Below, piece after piece: positions 11,225 through 20,953 of a stretch of 48,534 bases of DNA. This DNA comes from Candidatus Pelagibacter communis (GTDB lineage: Bacteria > Pseudomonadota > Alphaproteobacteria > Pelagibacterales > Pelagibacteraceae): positions 1 to 48,534 of the forward strand of contig NZ_CVSG01000012.1 in NCBI RefSeq assembly GCF_001179945.1, given 5' to 3'. The position numbers and the translations under genes are program-made. The notes beneath the pieces are model-generated. The model did not search any database. It worked only from the letters and a program-made list of their open reading frames with translations, and had not been told where the DNA came from. Numbering within the stretch: the first letter of the stretch is position 1; every line of letters begins with the position of its first letter.

Positions 11225-12571
11225 TTATATATTTAAAAAAAGTCTCTTTGGCTGTTCAAGAGACTCTTTTACAATTTTCAAAAATGAGACAGCTTCTTTT
11301 CCATCAATTATTCTATGATCATAAGATAGAGCCAAATACATAACCGGTCTAACTTCTACGTTGCCATCTACAGCAATTGGCCTTTGAATAATATTGTGCA
11401 TACCAAGAACAGCGGATTGGGGCGGATTTAAAATTGGTGTAGATAACATCGATCCATATATGCCTCCGTTTGTAATCGTGAAAGTACCACCTTGTAAATC
11501 TTCAATAGTAATTTTTCCGTCTCTAGCTTTTTGCCCTAACTCTCCAATATTTTTCTCAATATCAGCAAATGACATTTCATCAGTTTGTCTTAAAACAGGT
11601 ACAACTAAACCTCTGTCAGTTCCTACTGCTATACTTATATTGTAATAATTTTTATAAACTATCTCTTCGTTTTGAATTTCAGCGTTAATTGCTGGATAAT
11701 TTTTTAAACCTATTACACATGCTTTTACAAAAAAAGACATGAAACCTAATTTAACACCATAGTTTTTTTGAAATTCATCTTTGTATTGATTTCTCATTGC
11801 TATTACTTCGCTCATATCTACTTCATTAAATGTTGTAAGCATAGCTGCATTTTCTTGTGCTTCCTTGAGTCTTTTGGCAATAGTTAATCTCAATCTAGTC
11901 ATCTTTACTCTTTCTTCTGGTCCATGTTTGACTTTTCTTTCCGATGGAGACGGTTTAGATCCCATTAAACTCATTATATCCTCTTTCAATATCACTCCAT
12001 TTTTACCGGTCCCACGTATTTCATTAATATCTACATTAGCTTCATGTGCCATCTTGCGAGCAGCAGGAGACATTAAAGTATCTTGTTTTACAGAACTTGT
12101 TTTTTGTACAGCTTTTTTTTCTTTATGAAGTTCATTCAAAATCAAAGGAGCTTCCTCATTAGTAATACTCTCGTTATCCAATTTTAATACTGGTTCTGCT
12201 AATTTAGGTTTATTTATTTTTTTTGAGGTAGGTTTTTTAATTTCTTGTTCAAATAATTTTGGCTCATTTGAAACCTGTTTTTTTGGTGGATTATAGTTTT
12301 TTATTTCTTTTGGTGTATTTGTCACTTGACTTGACTTATCGTTTATTGTGCCTAACAATGATCCAACGTTTACAGTTTCTCCCTCTTTTACGGCAATGCT
12401 CCCTAAGATACCGTTTGATGGTGCCGGCACCTCAACATTGACTTTATCTGTTTCTAATTCAACAATAGGTTCATCGGCAACTACTTTGTCCCCTTGAGAT
12501 TTAAGCCATTTAGAAACTGTCGCCTCAGTGACTGACTCGCCTAGTGTTGGTACTGTAATTTTTTCTGACAT
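11225..12571 (-). CDS. sucB: Dihydrolipoyllysine succinyltransferase, E2 of 2-oxoglutarate dehydrogenase
   Basis: E2 carries the succinyl group from E1 to CoA. The 448-residue protein has one lipoyl domain with the modified lysine in [12 protein letters not shown] (Lys43), a long low-complexity Pro/Lys/Glu linker, a peripheral subunit-binding domain starting near residue 166 ([20 protein letters not shown]), and the acyltransferase core with SYDHRIIDG (catalytic His about 419). Context immediately after sucA fixes it as the succinyl rather than the acetyl type. Confidence 0.96.
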   Translation of the reverse strand: MSEKITVPTLGESVTEATVSKWLKSQGDKVVADEPIVELETDKVNVEVPAPSNGILGSIAVKEGETVNVGSLLGTINDKSSQVTNTPKEIKNYNPPKKQVSNEPKLFEQEIKKPTSKKINKPKLAEPVLKLDNESITNEEAPLILNELHKEKKAVQKTSSVKQDTLMSPAARKMAHEANVDINEIRGTGKNGVILKEDIMSLMGSKPSPSERKVKHGPEERVKMTRLRLTIAKRLKEAQENAAMLTTFNEVDMSEVIAMRNQYKDEFQKNYGVKLGFMSFFVKACVIGLKNYPAINAEIQNEEIVYKNYYNISIAVGTDRGLVVPVLRQTDEMSFADIEKNIGELGQKARDGKITIEDLQGGTFTITNGGIYGSMLSTPILNPPQSAVLGMHNIIQRPIAVDGNVEVRPVMYLALSYDHRIIDGKEAVSFLKIVKESLEQPKRLFLNI

Positions 12572-15463
12572 TTAAACTTTAAATACCTTTTCTAATATTT
12601 CTTTTTGTTGTGCAAGATGTTTGTTTGCATTTCCAGTCGCAGTTGATGAAGAAGCTTGTCTACCTACATATTTTACGTTGATATCTCTGAAGTTTATCAT
12701 CTCTAGAGTTCTATCTATATAATTTCTAACAGTATTCCATCCACCCATATTTTTTGGTTCCTCTTGACACCAAATGAAATCAGCATTTTTGTATCTTTTT
12801 AATATACTCGCTAGAGTTTTAGCTGGAAAAGGGTACAACTGCTCCAAACGAACTATTACTACATCTTTATATTTTGATTTTTCTCGTGCATCTATTAAAT
12901 CATAATATATTTTTCCCGAGCAAATAATCACTTTCCTAATTTTATTATCTTTATTTAAAGTTAGTAGATTATTTATTTTTTTATAAGCATCATCTTCTAA
13001 AACTCTATGAAAAGTACTTTTTATTGAAAATTCTGATATATCAGACATACATCTTTTATGTCTTAACAATGATTTTGGTGTCATGATGACAAGTGGTTTT
13101 CTAAATTCTCTGTGCATTTGCCTTCTTAATACGTGAAAATAATTAGATGGTGTAGTACAATTTACCACTTGTATATTTTCGCCAGCACATAACTGTAAAA
13201 ATCTTTCTAATCTTGCAGATGAATGCTCGGGTCCTTGACCTTCATAACCATGGGGTAGTAACATTACTAAACCACTAGCTCTCCCCCATTTTGACTCTCC
13301 TGAAGTTATAAATTGATCTATAATTATTTGTGCACCATTTGCAAAATCTCCAAACTGAGCTTCCCAAAGAACCAATGTCTCTGGTTCAGATAGAGAGTAA
13401 CCGAACTCAAAACCTAAAACTGCTAACTCAGATAATAGACTATCAATTATTTCAAATTTTTTTTGATTTGCTTCTATATTGTTATGAGGAATGTATCTTT
13501 CGTGATTATCTTGATTTCGTAAAACAGCATGTCTTTGACTAAAAGTTCCTCTACCTGAATCTTGTCCAGATAATCTTACTGAGAATCCCTCAGTTAATAA
13601 TGTTGCAAATGCTAAATTTTCAGCTGTTGCCCAATCAACTTGTTTTGTTTTATTGAAAATTTCAAATCTTAATTCAAAAATTCTTTTCAGTGTTTTGTGA
13701 ACATTAAAATTTTCCGGTATTGTCGAGATTTTTTTTCCGATCTTAATTAATTTTTTCTCATCAAAGCCGCTGGCACCTCTTTTGTCTTTTCCTAAACCTG
13801 GTTTAAACCTTGACCAAACACCATCAAACCACTTCAGCTCAGATTTATAATTTTTCGATGTTTCAAATTCTTTTTCTAAATACTTTTTAAAATTTAATTT
13901 CTCCGTCTGAAGTTTTTCATTAGATATGAGGCCCTCATCGTTTAGTTTGTTTCCGTAAATATTTAACGTAGTGGGGTGTGATTTTATCTTTTTATACATT
14001 AAAGGTTGAGTAAATGAAGGTTCGTCACCTTCGTTATGTCCAAAGCGTCTGTAACAAACCATATCTATAACAACATCACGATTAAATTTTTGTCTGTACT
14101 CTGTTGCTATTTTTGCGCAATGAACCACTGCCTCGGGGTCATCTCCATTGACATGAAATATGGGAGCCTGGGCAATTTTAGCAACATCGGATGGATACGG
14201 AGATGAGCGAGCAAATCTAGGTGCTGTAGTAAATCCAATTTGATTGTTTACAATTACGTGGATAGTTCCTCCAATATTATGTCCTGGCAAACCTGACATT
14301 GCAAAACACTCTGCAACTATTCCTTGACCAGCAAAAGCAGCGTCTCCATGCATTAAAACTGGAATAACTTTTTTTCTATTTTTATCTTGATGAAAAAATT
14401 GTTTAGCTCTCACCTGACCTAAAACAACTGGGTTTACTGCTTCGAGATGAGAAGGGTTATCAGTTAAGCTAATATGAACCAGATTCCCATCAAACTCTCT
14501 ATTTGAAGATGCTCCCAAATGATATTTGACATCTCCTTCAAAATCTTTACTAGCATTAACTGATTTTCCAAAAAATTCACTAAAAATTGCTTTATAAGGT
14601 TTACCCATTACATTTGCTAATACGTTAAGTCTACCTCTGTGAGGCATTCCAATTTTTATCTCTTTAGCACCAAGGTTTCCTCCCCTTTTAATAATTTGTT
14701 CTAAAGCTGGTATTAAAGACTCTCCACCGTCTAAACCAAATCTTTTTGTTCCTACAAATTTCACATGTAAATACTTTTCAAATCCTTCTGCTTCTATAAT
14801 TTTATTTAAAATTGCTTTTTTTCCATTATCAGTAAAGGTTATATCTTTTTCTGGACCTTCAATTCTATTTCTTATCCAAGCTTTTTCCTCTGGATCACCT
14901 AAGTGCATAAATTCGTAACCAATAGTAGAACAATAAGTTTTTTTAAGAAGTTTAATAATCTGACTTAAATTGGCATATTGAAGTCCAAGCACTCCATCCA
15001 GAAATATTTTCCTTTGATAGTCTCTTTCAGTAAAACCATAACTTTCAGGTTTTAATTCTGGATGTTCATTTTTTTTTTGTAGGGAAAGCGGATCTAAATT
15101 TGCTATAAGGTGACCTCTTATCCTATATGCTCTGATTAACATTATAGCTCTTACTGAGTCTTGTGAAGCTTGTTTTATTGAAGAAGAGTCAAATTTCTTT
15201 TTTTCTTCTTTCTCTTTTTCAATTTCAGGTACTAGAATGTTTAGTCTATTAATCTTTTTTGTAGGAGACCAGCTTGGACCATTCAAATCGTTTAAAACAA
15301 GTTTTTCATCCTCACTCAATCCTTCAAAGAACTTTCTCCATCCCTGAGGTAAAGATTTTGGATCTGATAAATAGTCAGAATAAAATTGATTAATAAACTC
15401 AGAATTAATTCCAGATAAAAAAGAGGTTTTTTTGTAAGTAGTATTGTTATTTGAAGAGGACAT
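12572..15463 (-). CDS. sucA: 2-oxoglutarate dehydrogenase E1
   Basis: E1 is the thiamine-diphosphate decarboxylase that starts the conversion of 2-oxoglutarate to succinyl-CoA. At 963 residues it is full length. The N terminus has the E2-contact peptide (FINQFYSDYLSDPKSLP). The ThDP-binding element runs from GDAAFAGQG to NNQIGFTT, preceded by KIGMPHRGRLNVLANVMGK. The transketolase-like domain has SGQDSGRGTFSQRH and LPHGYEGQGPEHSSARLER. The order sucD, sucA, sucB with a 32-base gap before sucA is the standard alphaproteobacterial TCA cluster. Confidence 0.97.
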   Translation of the reverse strand: MSSSNNNTTYKKTSFLSGINSEFINQFYSDYLSDPKSLPQGWRKFFEGLSEDEKLVLNDLNGPSWSPTKKINRLNILVPEIEKEKEEKKKFDSSSIKQASQDSVRAIMLIRAYRIRGHLIANLDPLSLQKKNEHPELKPESYGFTERDYQRKIFLDGVLGLQYANLSQIIKLLKKTYCSTIGYEFMHLGDPEEKAWIRNRIEGPEKDITFTDNGKKAILNKIIEAEGFEKYLHVKFVGTKRFGLDGGESLIPALEQIIKRGGNLGAKEIKIGMPHRGRLNVLANVMGKPYKAIFSEFFGKSVNASKDFEGDVKYHLGASSNREFDGNLVHISLTDNPSHLEAVNPVVLGQVRAKQFFHQDKNRKKVIPVLMHGDAAFAGQGIVAECFAMSGLPGHNIGGTIHVIVNNQIGFTTAPRFARSSPYPSDVAKIAQAPIFHVNGDDPEAVVHCAKIATEYRQKFNRDVVIDMVCYRRFGHNEGDEPSFTQPLMYKKIKSHPTTLNIYGNKLNDEGLISNEKLQTEKLNFKKYLEKEFETSKNYKSELKWFDGVWSRFKPGLGKDKRGASGFDEKKLIKIGKKISTIPENFNVHKTLKRIFELRFEIFNKTKQVDWATAENLAFATLLTEGFSVRLSGQDSGRGTFSQRHAVLRNQDNHERYIPHNNIEANQKKFEIIDSLLSELAVLGFEFGYSLSEPETLVLWEAQFGDFANGAQIIIDQFITSGESKWGRASGLVMLLPHGYEGQGPEHSSARLERFLQLCAGENIQVVNCTTPSNYFHVLRRQMHREFRKPLVIMTPKSLLRHKRCMSDISEFSIKSTFHRVLEDDAYKKINNLLTLNKDNKIRKVIICSGKIYYDLIDAREKSKYKDVVIVRLEQLYPFPAKTLASILKRYKNADFIWCQEEPKNMGGWNTVRNYIDRTLEMINFRDINVKYVGRQASSSTATGNANKHLAQQKEILEKVFKV

Positions 15464-15495
15464 AAGATGTTTATTTTAACACAAAATTTTAAAAA

Positions 15496-16371
15496 TCAAC
15501 TATTTAGTTTATCAAATAAAGTTCTACCAATGTCTGCTGGTGATTTTGATATAGAAATTCCAGCAGATTTCATCATTTCAATTTTATCTTCAGCTCCACC
15601 TTTTCCCCCAGATATAATCGCGCCTGCATGTCCCATTCTTCGACCAGGAGGCGCTGTAAGCCCTGCAATAAAACCAACCATCGGTTTTTTTATTTTTTCT
15701 TTTTTAATGAATTCTGCAGCCTCCTCTTCAGCAGATCCGCCTATTTCCCCTATCATAACTATTGATTTTGTTTCTTCATCTTTAAGAAAAAGTTCCAAAC
15801 AATCTATAAAATTTGTTCCATTTATCGGGTCACCACCAATACCGATACAGGTTGACTGTCCAATACCATTAGATGTAGTTTGAGCTACAGCTTCGTAAGT
15901 GAGTGTTCCAGATCTTGAAACAATTCCTACAGAACCTTTTTTATGAATATTACCTGGCATGATACCTATTTTACATTCATCAGGTGTTATTATGCCTGGA
16001 CAATTTGGTCCAATTAGTCTTGACTTACTATTTTTTAAAATCTTTTTTACTTTTAACATATCAATGACAGGTATCCCTTCAGTTATACAAACTATTAAAT
16101 CCATCTTTGCCTCTATTGCCTCAATAATTGCAGCGCCAGCAAATTGAGGAGGAACATAAATCATTGTTGCATTTGCTGAAGTATAATCTTTAGCCTCTTG
16201 AACAGTGTTAAACACTGGTAAATTTAAATGTTTTTGCCCACCTTTTTTTGGAGTAACTCCTCCCACGAGCTTCGTTCCATATTTTAATGCTTGCTCTGAA
16301 TGGAAGGTTCCATGAGTTCCAGTGAAACCTTGGCAGATAACTTTTGTATTTTTATTTATTAATACTGACAC
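15496..16371 (-). CDS. sucD: Succinyl-CoA synthetase alpha subunit
   Basis: SucD binds CoA and carries the phosphohistidine during substrate-level phosphorylation from succinyl-CoA. The 291-residue protein has the CoA-binding N terminus ([15 protein letters not shown]), LIGPNCPG in the middle, [14 protein letters not shown], and the active-site histidine in [15 protein letters not shown] (about His248). It is one base short of touching sucC, as expected for the heteromeric enzyme. A 138-codon open frame on the opposite strand (15467-15883) is an antisense shadow. Confidence 0.96.
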   Translation of the reverse strand: MSVLINKNTKVICQGFTGTHGTFHSEQALKYGTKLVGGVTPKKGGQKHLNLPVFNTVQEAKDYTSANATMIYVPPQFAGAAIIEAIEAKMDLIVCITEGIPVIDMLKVKKILKNSKSRLIGPNCPGIITPDECKIGIMPGNIHKKGSVGIVSRSGTLTYEAVAQTTSNGIGQSTCIGIGGDPINGTNFIDCLELFLKDEETKSIVMIGEIGGSAEEEAAEFIKKEKIKKPMVGFIAGLTAPPGRRMGHAGAIISGGKGGAEDKIEMMKSAGISISKSPADIGRTLFDKLNS

Positions 16372-17535
16372 TTATTTTATAGCCTCCACAATTTTTTTAG
16401 CTGCATCATTCAAATCAGCTGCTGATAAAATTTTTAAATTTGATTTGTCTAAAATTTCTTTACCTTCTTTATAATTAGTTCCTGCTAATCGAACTACTAA
16501 AGGCACCGAAAGGTTTACTTGTTTTGCAGCCTCAACTACACCTGAGGCTAAAACATCACATCTCATTATTCCTCCAAAAATATTGATTAGAATCCCTTTT
16601 ACATTTTTGTCAGCTAAGATTAGCTTAAATGCTGCAGTTACTTTTTCCTTTGAAGCCCCACCGCCTACGTCTAAAAAATTTGCGGGCTCTTGACCATATA
16701 ATTTTATTATATCCATTGTAGCCATTGCTAGACCTGCACCGTTTACCATACAGCCAATTGTACCATTTAATTTTATGTAAGCTAAATCATGTTTGCTTGC
16801 CTCTATTTCTGCCGATTCTTCCTCGTTCAAGTCTCTTAATTTTAAGATCTCTGGTCTTCTAAAAATTGCGTTATCATCAAAATTCATTTTTGCATCTAAA
16901 CAAATAATTTTATTTTCTTTTGTAATTATAAGTGGATTTATTTCTATAAGACTAGCATCCTTCTCAATTAAAATTTTATAAAGTGATTGCACTAATTTTG
17001 AAGCAACGTTATTTTGTGATTCATCGAAATTAAATATTGAAATAATATTTTCAATTTCCTCTTTACTTGGACCTTCACTTTTTAAATCTATTTTTGTTGT
17101 AATTATTTTATTAGGTGTTTCTTCAGCTACTTTTTCTATGTCCATCCCTCCTTCGGTACTACTAATAAAAGCTATTTTTGATGACTCTCTATCAATTAAA
17201 CATGAAAGATAAAATTCTTTTAAAATATCTGATGCTTCTTCAACATAGAGTCTTTTGACTTCCTTACCTTCAGGCCCTGTTTGATGAGTGATCAAAATTT
17301 TTCCCATCATTTTTTTTGCCTCTGATACTAAGTCAGATACATTTTTAATAAGCTTAACCCCGCCGGCTTTACCTCTTCCTCCTGCATGGATTTGGGCCTT
17401 TAGAACATACTGTTTGCCTTTAAGAATTGAAATTTTATCTTCAATTTCATCTTTAGAATAAATTACTATTCCGTTTGAAACTGGGGCTTTAAACTCTTTT
17501 AAAATTTCTTTAGCCTGATGTTCATGAATATTCAT
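16372..17535 (-). CDS. sucC: Succinyl-CoA synthetase beta subunit
   Basis: SucC supplies the nucleotide site and contacts SucD. The 387-residue sequence starts with MNIHEHQAKEILKEF, has the ATP-grasp features VLKAQIHAGGRGKAGGVKL, and later FLDVGGGASKEKV, GILINIFGGIMRCD and PLVVRLAGTN. No obvious Shine-Dalgarno precedes the start. The upstream membrane-protein gene ends one base before this ATG, so sucC may be translationally coupled to it here, which is unusual because in related genomes sucC normally follows mdh. Confidence 0.96.
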   Translation of the reverse strand: MNIHEHQAKEILKEFKAPVSNGIVIYSKDEIEDKISILKGKQYVLKAQIHAGGRGKAGGVKLIKNVSDLVSEAKKMMGKILITHQTGPEGKEVKRLYVEEASDILKEFYLSCLIDRESSKIAFISSTEGGMDIEKVAEETPNKIITTKIDLKSEGPSKEEIENIISIFNFDESQNNVASKLVQSLYKILIEKDASLIEINPLIITKENKIICLDAKMNFDDNAIFRRPEILKLRDLNEEESAEIEASKHDLAYIKLNGTIGCMVNGAGLAMATMDIIKLYGQEPANFLDVGGGASKEKVTAAFKLILADKNVKGILINIFGGIMRCDVLASGVVEAAKQVNLSVPLVVRLAGTNYKEGKEILDKSNLKILSAADLNDAAKKIVEAIK

Positions 17536-17536
17536 A

Positions 17537-19114
17537 TTATTTATTACAACTAACTATTTCATGGATTGAAAATTTATTTTCCATGAGCGTTTTACTTTTA
17601 AAACAAACATCGGTAAAGTAATTTTTAACTTTATCAAAAGTTATCTCATTTTTTTGCCCTAAAAGATAAATAACCTCAACATTATTAGATTTAATGTTTT
17701 TATTTACCAAAGATTTGTAATTATCAAAATATTTATGGTTTTCTGTGGGATGAGTATTGTTGTCCCAAAGATACCATCGATTAAGTATATTAAGATTTTC
17801 ATCCAATACCGTAGATATAAACTGGTAGTGAGTTATCAATGTTTTTTCCCTTTTATCATTTTCTATTACTCGGATTGCTTTTTGTAAAACTTCTGCCTCA
17901 ATTCCAGGTACATCATTTTTACTTATCCATTTAAGACTATTCAAATTTTGATGTATTTGTTTTGCTTCTACAGCTTTACTTTTATCTAAGCTTTCTAAAT
18001 CATGAAACTTTCTTTCTACATTATATCTGTAATGAAATTTTATTGTTGCAAACAAAACTACGAAAAAAAGCAAGAAAACTACTTTTCGATTTACCTTTGA
18101 TAATTCAATATTTAAATGAAGTAATGCAGCTAAAATAGGAATAAGACTAAATATATAAATCTGATTTGCAGTAATTAATTGATTAAATAAAAATGCAAAT
18201 ACAGATATTATGAATATAGAATTAAGATAATTAATTATTTTTTTATTTTTGTCAAAATTTTTAAAAGATAAGAATATTAAAGGTATTAAAATCAAATGAA
18301 TAAATTTAAAATCACCTACTAATCTTTTAAAATTAATTTGGTCTAATAAACTTACATAAGCAGCTGTGTCACTTGAAATTCTTCCTTCTCCGATCGTTAA
18401 TGGAAATAATATATACTGATAGATAAAATTTTCAAAAGGTGTATTTGTGATATATAAAAAAAAGAGAAACATCAATGTAGCACTAAAAGAACCTGCTAAA
18501 AAGATCTTAAAACTTTCAAAATCTTTTGTAGTTGAAAAATAGCTAATCAAGCTAAGTAGTAAAATTAATAATATATAGCCAGACGGCGTTTGCATCGAAA
18601 AAAAAGAAAAATAACAAATAAATGGAAACAAGAACCAAGTAATTTTATTTTTATTTTTAATTGCTAAAATAAAAAACATAATTGCTACCAAAGAGAAAAT
18701 GTATGAATGAATATAGGCAAATGGTGTACCAGAAACTGGGTAACATAGTGTTGCAAATGAAATACAATAGGCGATAATATATTTTTTTTGAAATTTAAAA
18801 TCTTTTAGAAAATAATACAAAACTAATACAGCAAAAATATTCATAGACGATGAGTGGATCAAATGGCTGTTCCAGCTGTTTCCAAATATGGTTAAGAAAA
18901 AGGCTTCCATATAATCGACTAACAAACCAGTGAATATCCAAAAATCTCTTATCGGCAGTTTACCCTTTAAAATACTGTGACCAGTATCTAAAAACCCGAA
19001 TGAGTCGATAGGCAAAACGCCGATGTTACCGCTGAACCAATTGATGTAGAAAGCATAAATTGAAATTCCTGCTATTATCGGAAGTTCTTTTAATGTGGTT
19101 TTTTTTAAAAACAT
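17537..19114 (-). CDS. Polytopic membrane protein, possibly GT-C-type glycosyltransferase
   Basis: I do not recognise this gene by name. The 525-residue product is hydrophobic with roughly ten or more predicted membrane segments over residues 1-365, then a soluble C-terminal region of about 150 residues. Near the N terminus an acidic first loop (DTGHSILKGKLPIRDFWIF, residues about 43-61) resembles the catalytic first loop of GT-C/RgtA-like transferases, which use a lipid-linked sugar donor. That assignment is inference from topology and this loop only. The gene is divergent from a methyltransferase at 19180, and the two sit between sucC and mdh, suggesting an inserted surface-glycan cassette. 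It ends one base before the sucC start, so it now leads the suc genes. Confidence 0.6.
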   Translation of the reverse strand: MFLKKTTLKELPIIAGISIYAFYINWFSGNIGVLPIDSFGFLDTGHSILKGKLPIRDFWIFTGLLVDYMEAFFLTIFGNSWNSHLIHSSSMNIFAVLVLYYFLKDFKFQKKYIIAYCISFATLCYPVSGTPFAYIHSYIFSLVAIMFFILAIKNKNKITWFLFPFICYFSFFSMQTPSGYILLILLLSLISYFSTTKDFESFKIFLAGSFSATLMFLFFLYITNTPFENFIYQYILFPLTIGEGRISSDTAAYVSLLDQINFKRLVGDFKFIHLILIPLIFLSFKNFDKNKKIINYLNSIFIISVFAFLFNQLITANQIYIFSLIPILAALLHLNIELSKVNRKVVFLLFFVVLFATIKFHYRYNVERKFHDLESLDKSKAVEAKQIHQNLNSLKWISKNDVPGIEAEVLQKAIRVIENDKREKTLITHYQFISTVLDENLNILNRWYLWDNNTHPTENHKYFDNYKSLVNKNIKSNNVEVIYLLGQKNEITFDKVKNYFTDVCFKSKTLMENKFSIHEIVSCNK

Positions 19115-19133
19115 GTTTTGAAAAGATCAACTG

Positions 19134-19150
19134 TATTATAAACATATAAT
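19134..19150. promoter_or_regulatory. Candidate divergent promoter pair with TATAAT boxes
   Basis: The 65-base spacer between the divergent membrane-protein and methyltransferase genes is nearly all A/T. It contains TATAAT on the plus strand at 19145-19150, about 30 bases before the methyltransferase ATG, and TATAAT on the minus strand at 19135-19140, about 20 bases before the membrane-protein ATG. Neither has a good -35 at the usual spacing. In such AT-rich sequence a chance match is quite possible. Confidence 0.35.
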
Positions 19151-19179
19151 CTATTTTTTAAATTTATATAATTACAAAT

Positions 19180-19986
19180 ATGATAAAGATATTTAAAAAA
19201 GTTCAGTTTTCCCATAACGAAAATCGAATGAAATCTATAGCAGATACCAAAATTGCTAGGGAATTGTATTATTCATCAAAATCAAAAAACGTAAAGTTTC
19301 TTTTAAGTGAAAGGTTTTCTTGGATGAATGATTTTATTCAAGATAAAGAGACTGGGATAGAAGTTGGGTCTGGTGCAGGTTTTTCAAAAGATTTTATAAA
19401 AAATAAAAATTTCAAACTAACTGATATAGGAGAAGATGATCATTTAGATTTTAAGAAAATAGATGCTCAAAGTACAGGTTTTGAAGGTGAAAGTTTCGAC
19501 TACGTAATCGCCTCAAATATGATTCATCATATTCCATATCCTATTAAATTTTTTAAGGAAATGAATAGAATTTTAAAAAAAGGTGGGAAATTAATCATAT
19601 TCGAGTCTTATTGCTCATTAATATTTCAGTTGGCTACCATAATTATGAAACATGAAGGTTTCGATTTTACTCTTGATGTATGGGATGAAAAAAATCCAAA
19701 AAGTGATGAAAAAAATGCTTGGCATGGCAATATTGCTGTTCCACACTTAATATTTGATGATAAAGCAAAATTTGAAAAAAATTTAGGTAAACATTTTAAA
19801 ATTGAATATGAAAAACTCACGGAATGTTTTATTTTTTTAAACTCAGGTGGAGTTACTTCAAAAACTAAATGTATACCTTTAAATAATTTCTTTTTAAATT
19901 TATTAAACAAAATTGATAGAATATTAGTAAAGTTGTTTCCTAAAATATTTTGTATGGGAAGAAGAATAGTTCTTAAAAAAAACTAA
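19180..19986 (+). CDS. Class I SAM-dependent methyltransferase
   Basis: The 268-residue protein has the Rossmann methyltransferase motifs: motif I GIEVGSGAGFS at about 59-69, an acidic FKLTDIGEDD strand end, SFDYVIASNMIHHIPYP at about 106-122, and MNRILKKGGKLIIFE (the methyltransf_11 post-motif). The target cannot be read from sequence. Its divergent partner is a GT-C-like membrane protein, so modification of a glycan or lipid intermediate is a reasonable guess. The TAA at 19984-19986 abuts the mdh stop codon on the other strand with no base between them, so transcripts must overlap or end inside genes. Confidence 0.75.
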   Translation: MIKIFKKVQFSHNENRMKSIADTKIARELYYSSKSKNVKFLLSERFSWMNDFIQDKETGIEVGSGAGFSKDFIKNKNFKLTDIGEDDHLDFKKIDAQSTGFEGESFDYVIASNMIHHIPYPIKFFKEMNRILKKGGKLIIFESYCSLIFQLATIIMKHEGFDFTLDVWDEKNPKSDEKNAWHGNIAVPHLIFDDKAKFEKNLGKHFKIEYEKLTECFIFLNSGGVTSKTKCIPLNNFFLNLLNKIDRILVKLFPKIFCMGRRIVLKKN

Positions 19987-20943
19987 TTATAAAGAGGGGT
20001 CAATTTTTTTTGCAGCATTAAAAAGTTCTTTCACAGCATCAATAGATTTTTTAAAATTTTCCTTTTCTTGATTAGATAATTTAATCTCAACCACTTTCTC
20101 AACTCCGCTAGACCCAATTATTACAGGAACTCCAGCATATAAATCTTTTGTGCCATACTCTCCATTTAAATAAGCTGCACAAGGAAGTTGTTTTTTTAAA
20201 TCTTTTAAATAGCTCTCTGCCATCTCAACTCCTGAAGCTGCAGGTGCATAAAATGCAGATCCGTTTCCAAGTAATTTTACTATTTCAGCTCCACCACTTT
20301 TAGTTCTATCCACTATTTCATTTAATTTTTGCTGCTTAACTTTTCCCTCTTTCACTAGATCTAAGATTTTTTTTCCATCAATTTCTGTGGACTCAAGCAT
20401 AGCAACCATGGTATCCCCGTGTCCACCTAGTACAAATGATTTTATTTTTTGGACAGGGACTTTTAATTCTTGTGATAAAAAATAAATAAATCTAGAGGAG
20501 TCTAGAATTCCAGCCATACCTATAACTTTATTCTTAGGTAAACCAGAATATTTTTGTAACGCCATAACAATAACGTCTAACGGGTTAGTAATACAAATAA
20601 CAAAGGCATTAGGTGACGTTTTTCTTATACCATTAGCTACTTGTTTAATTATTTTTAAATTAATGCCAAGTAAATCATCTCTTGTCATTCCTGGTTTTCT
20701 AGGAACACCTGCGGTGATAATGATTACATCAGAGTTTTTTGTGTCTTCATAATTGTCTGTTCCCAGTAAATTAATATTGAATTTGTTAATTGGAGAAGAT
20801 TGAGCAATATCTAAAGCTTTTCCTTTTGCAATACCTGCTGCTACATCAAATAAAACAACATCTCCAAGTTCTTTTAATGCGATTAAATGAGCTAGAGTCC
20901 CTCCAATTTGCCCAGCACCAATTAATGTAATTTTTTTTCTCAT
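19987..20943 (-). CDS. mdh: Malate dehydrogenase
   Basis: This NAD-dependent enzyme oxidises malate to oxaloacetate. The 318-residue sequence is of the LDH-like bacterial MDH type: N-terminal NAD motif [11 protein letters not shown], a substrate loop with arginines ([12 protein letters not shown]) that marks malate rather than lactate specificity, ITNPLDVIV, and the catalytic histidine in [10 protein letters not shown]. It is the last gene of a 13-kb minus-strand run and lies 10 bases after mmsA. In many alphaproteobacteria the next gene would be sucC; here two extra genes intervene. Confidence 0.96.
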   Translation of the reverse strand: MRKKITLIGAGQIGGTLAHLIALKELGDVVLFDVAAGIAKGKALDIAQSSPINKFNINLLGTDNYEDTKNSDVIIITAGVPRKPGMTRDDLLGINLKIIKQVANGIRKTSPNAFVICITNPLDVIVMALQKYSGLPKNKVIGMAGILDSSRFIYFLSQELKVPVQKIKSFVLGGHGDTMVAMLESTEIDGKKILDLVKEGKVKQQKLNEIVDRTKSGGAEIVKLLGNGSAFYAPAASGVEMAESYLKDLKKQLPCAAYLNGEYGTKDLYAGVPVIIGSSGVEKVVEIKLSNQEKENFKKSIDAVKELFNAAKKIDPSL

Positions 20944-20953
20944 TATTTTAACC

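Noticed and set aside
15467-15883. 138-codon open frame on the plus strand opposite sucD
   Set aside because: It lies antisense to well-conserved sucD, has no recognisable domain and starts just outside the gene; it is a frame shadow, as are similar antisense frames at 21801-22166, 32174-32506 and 33734-34057.
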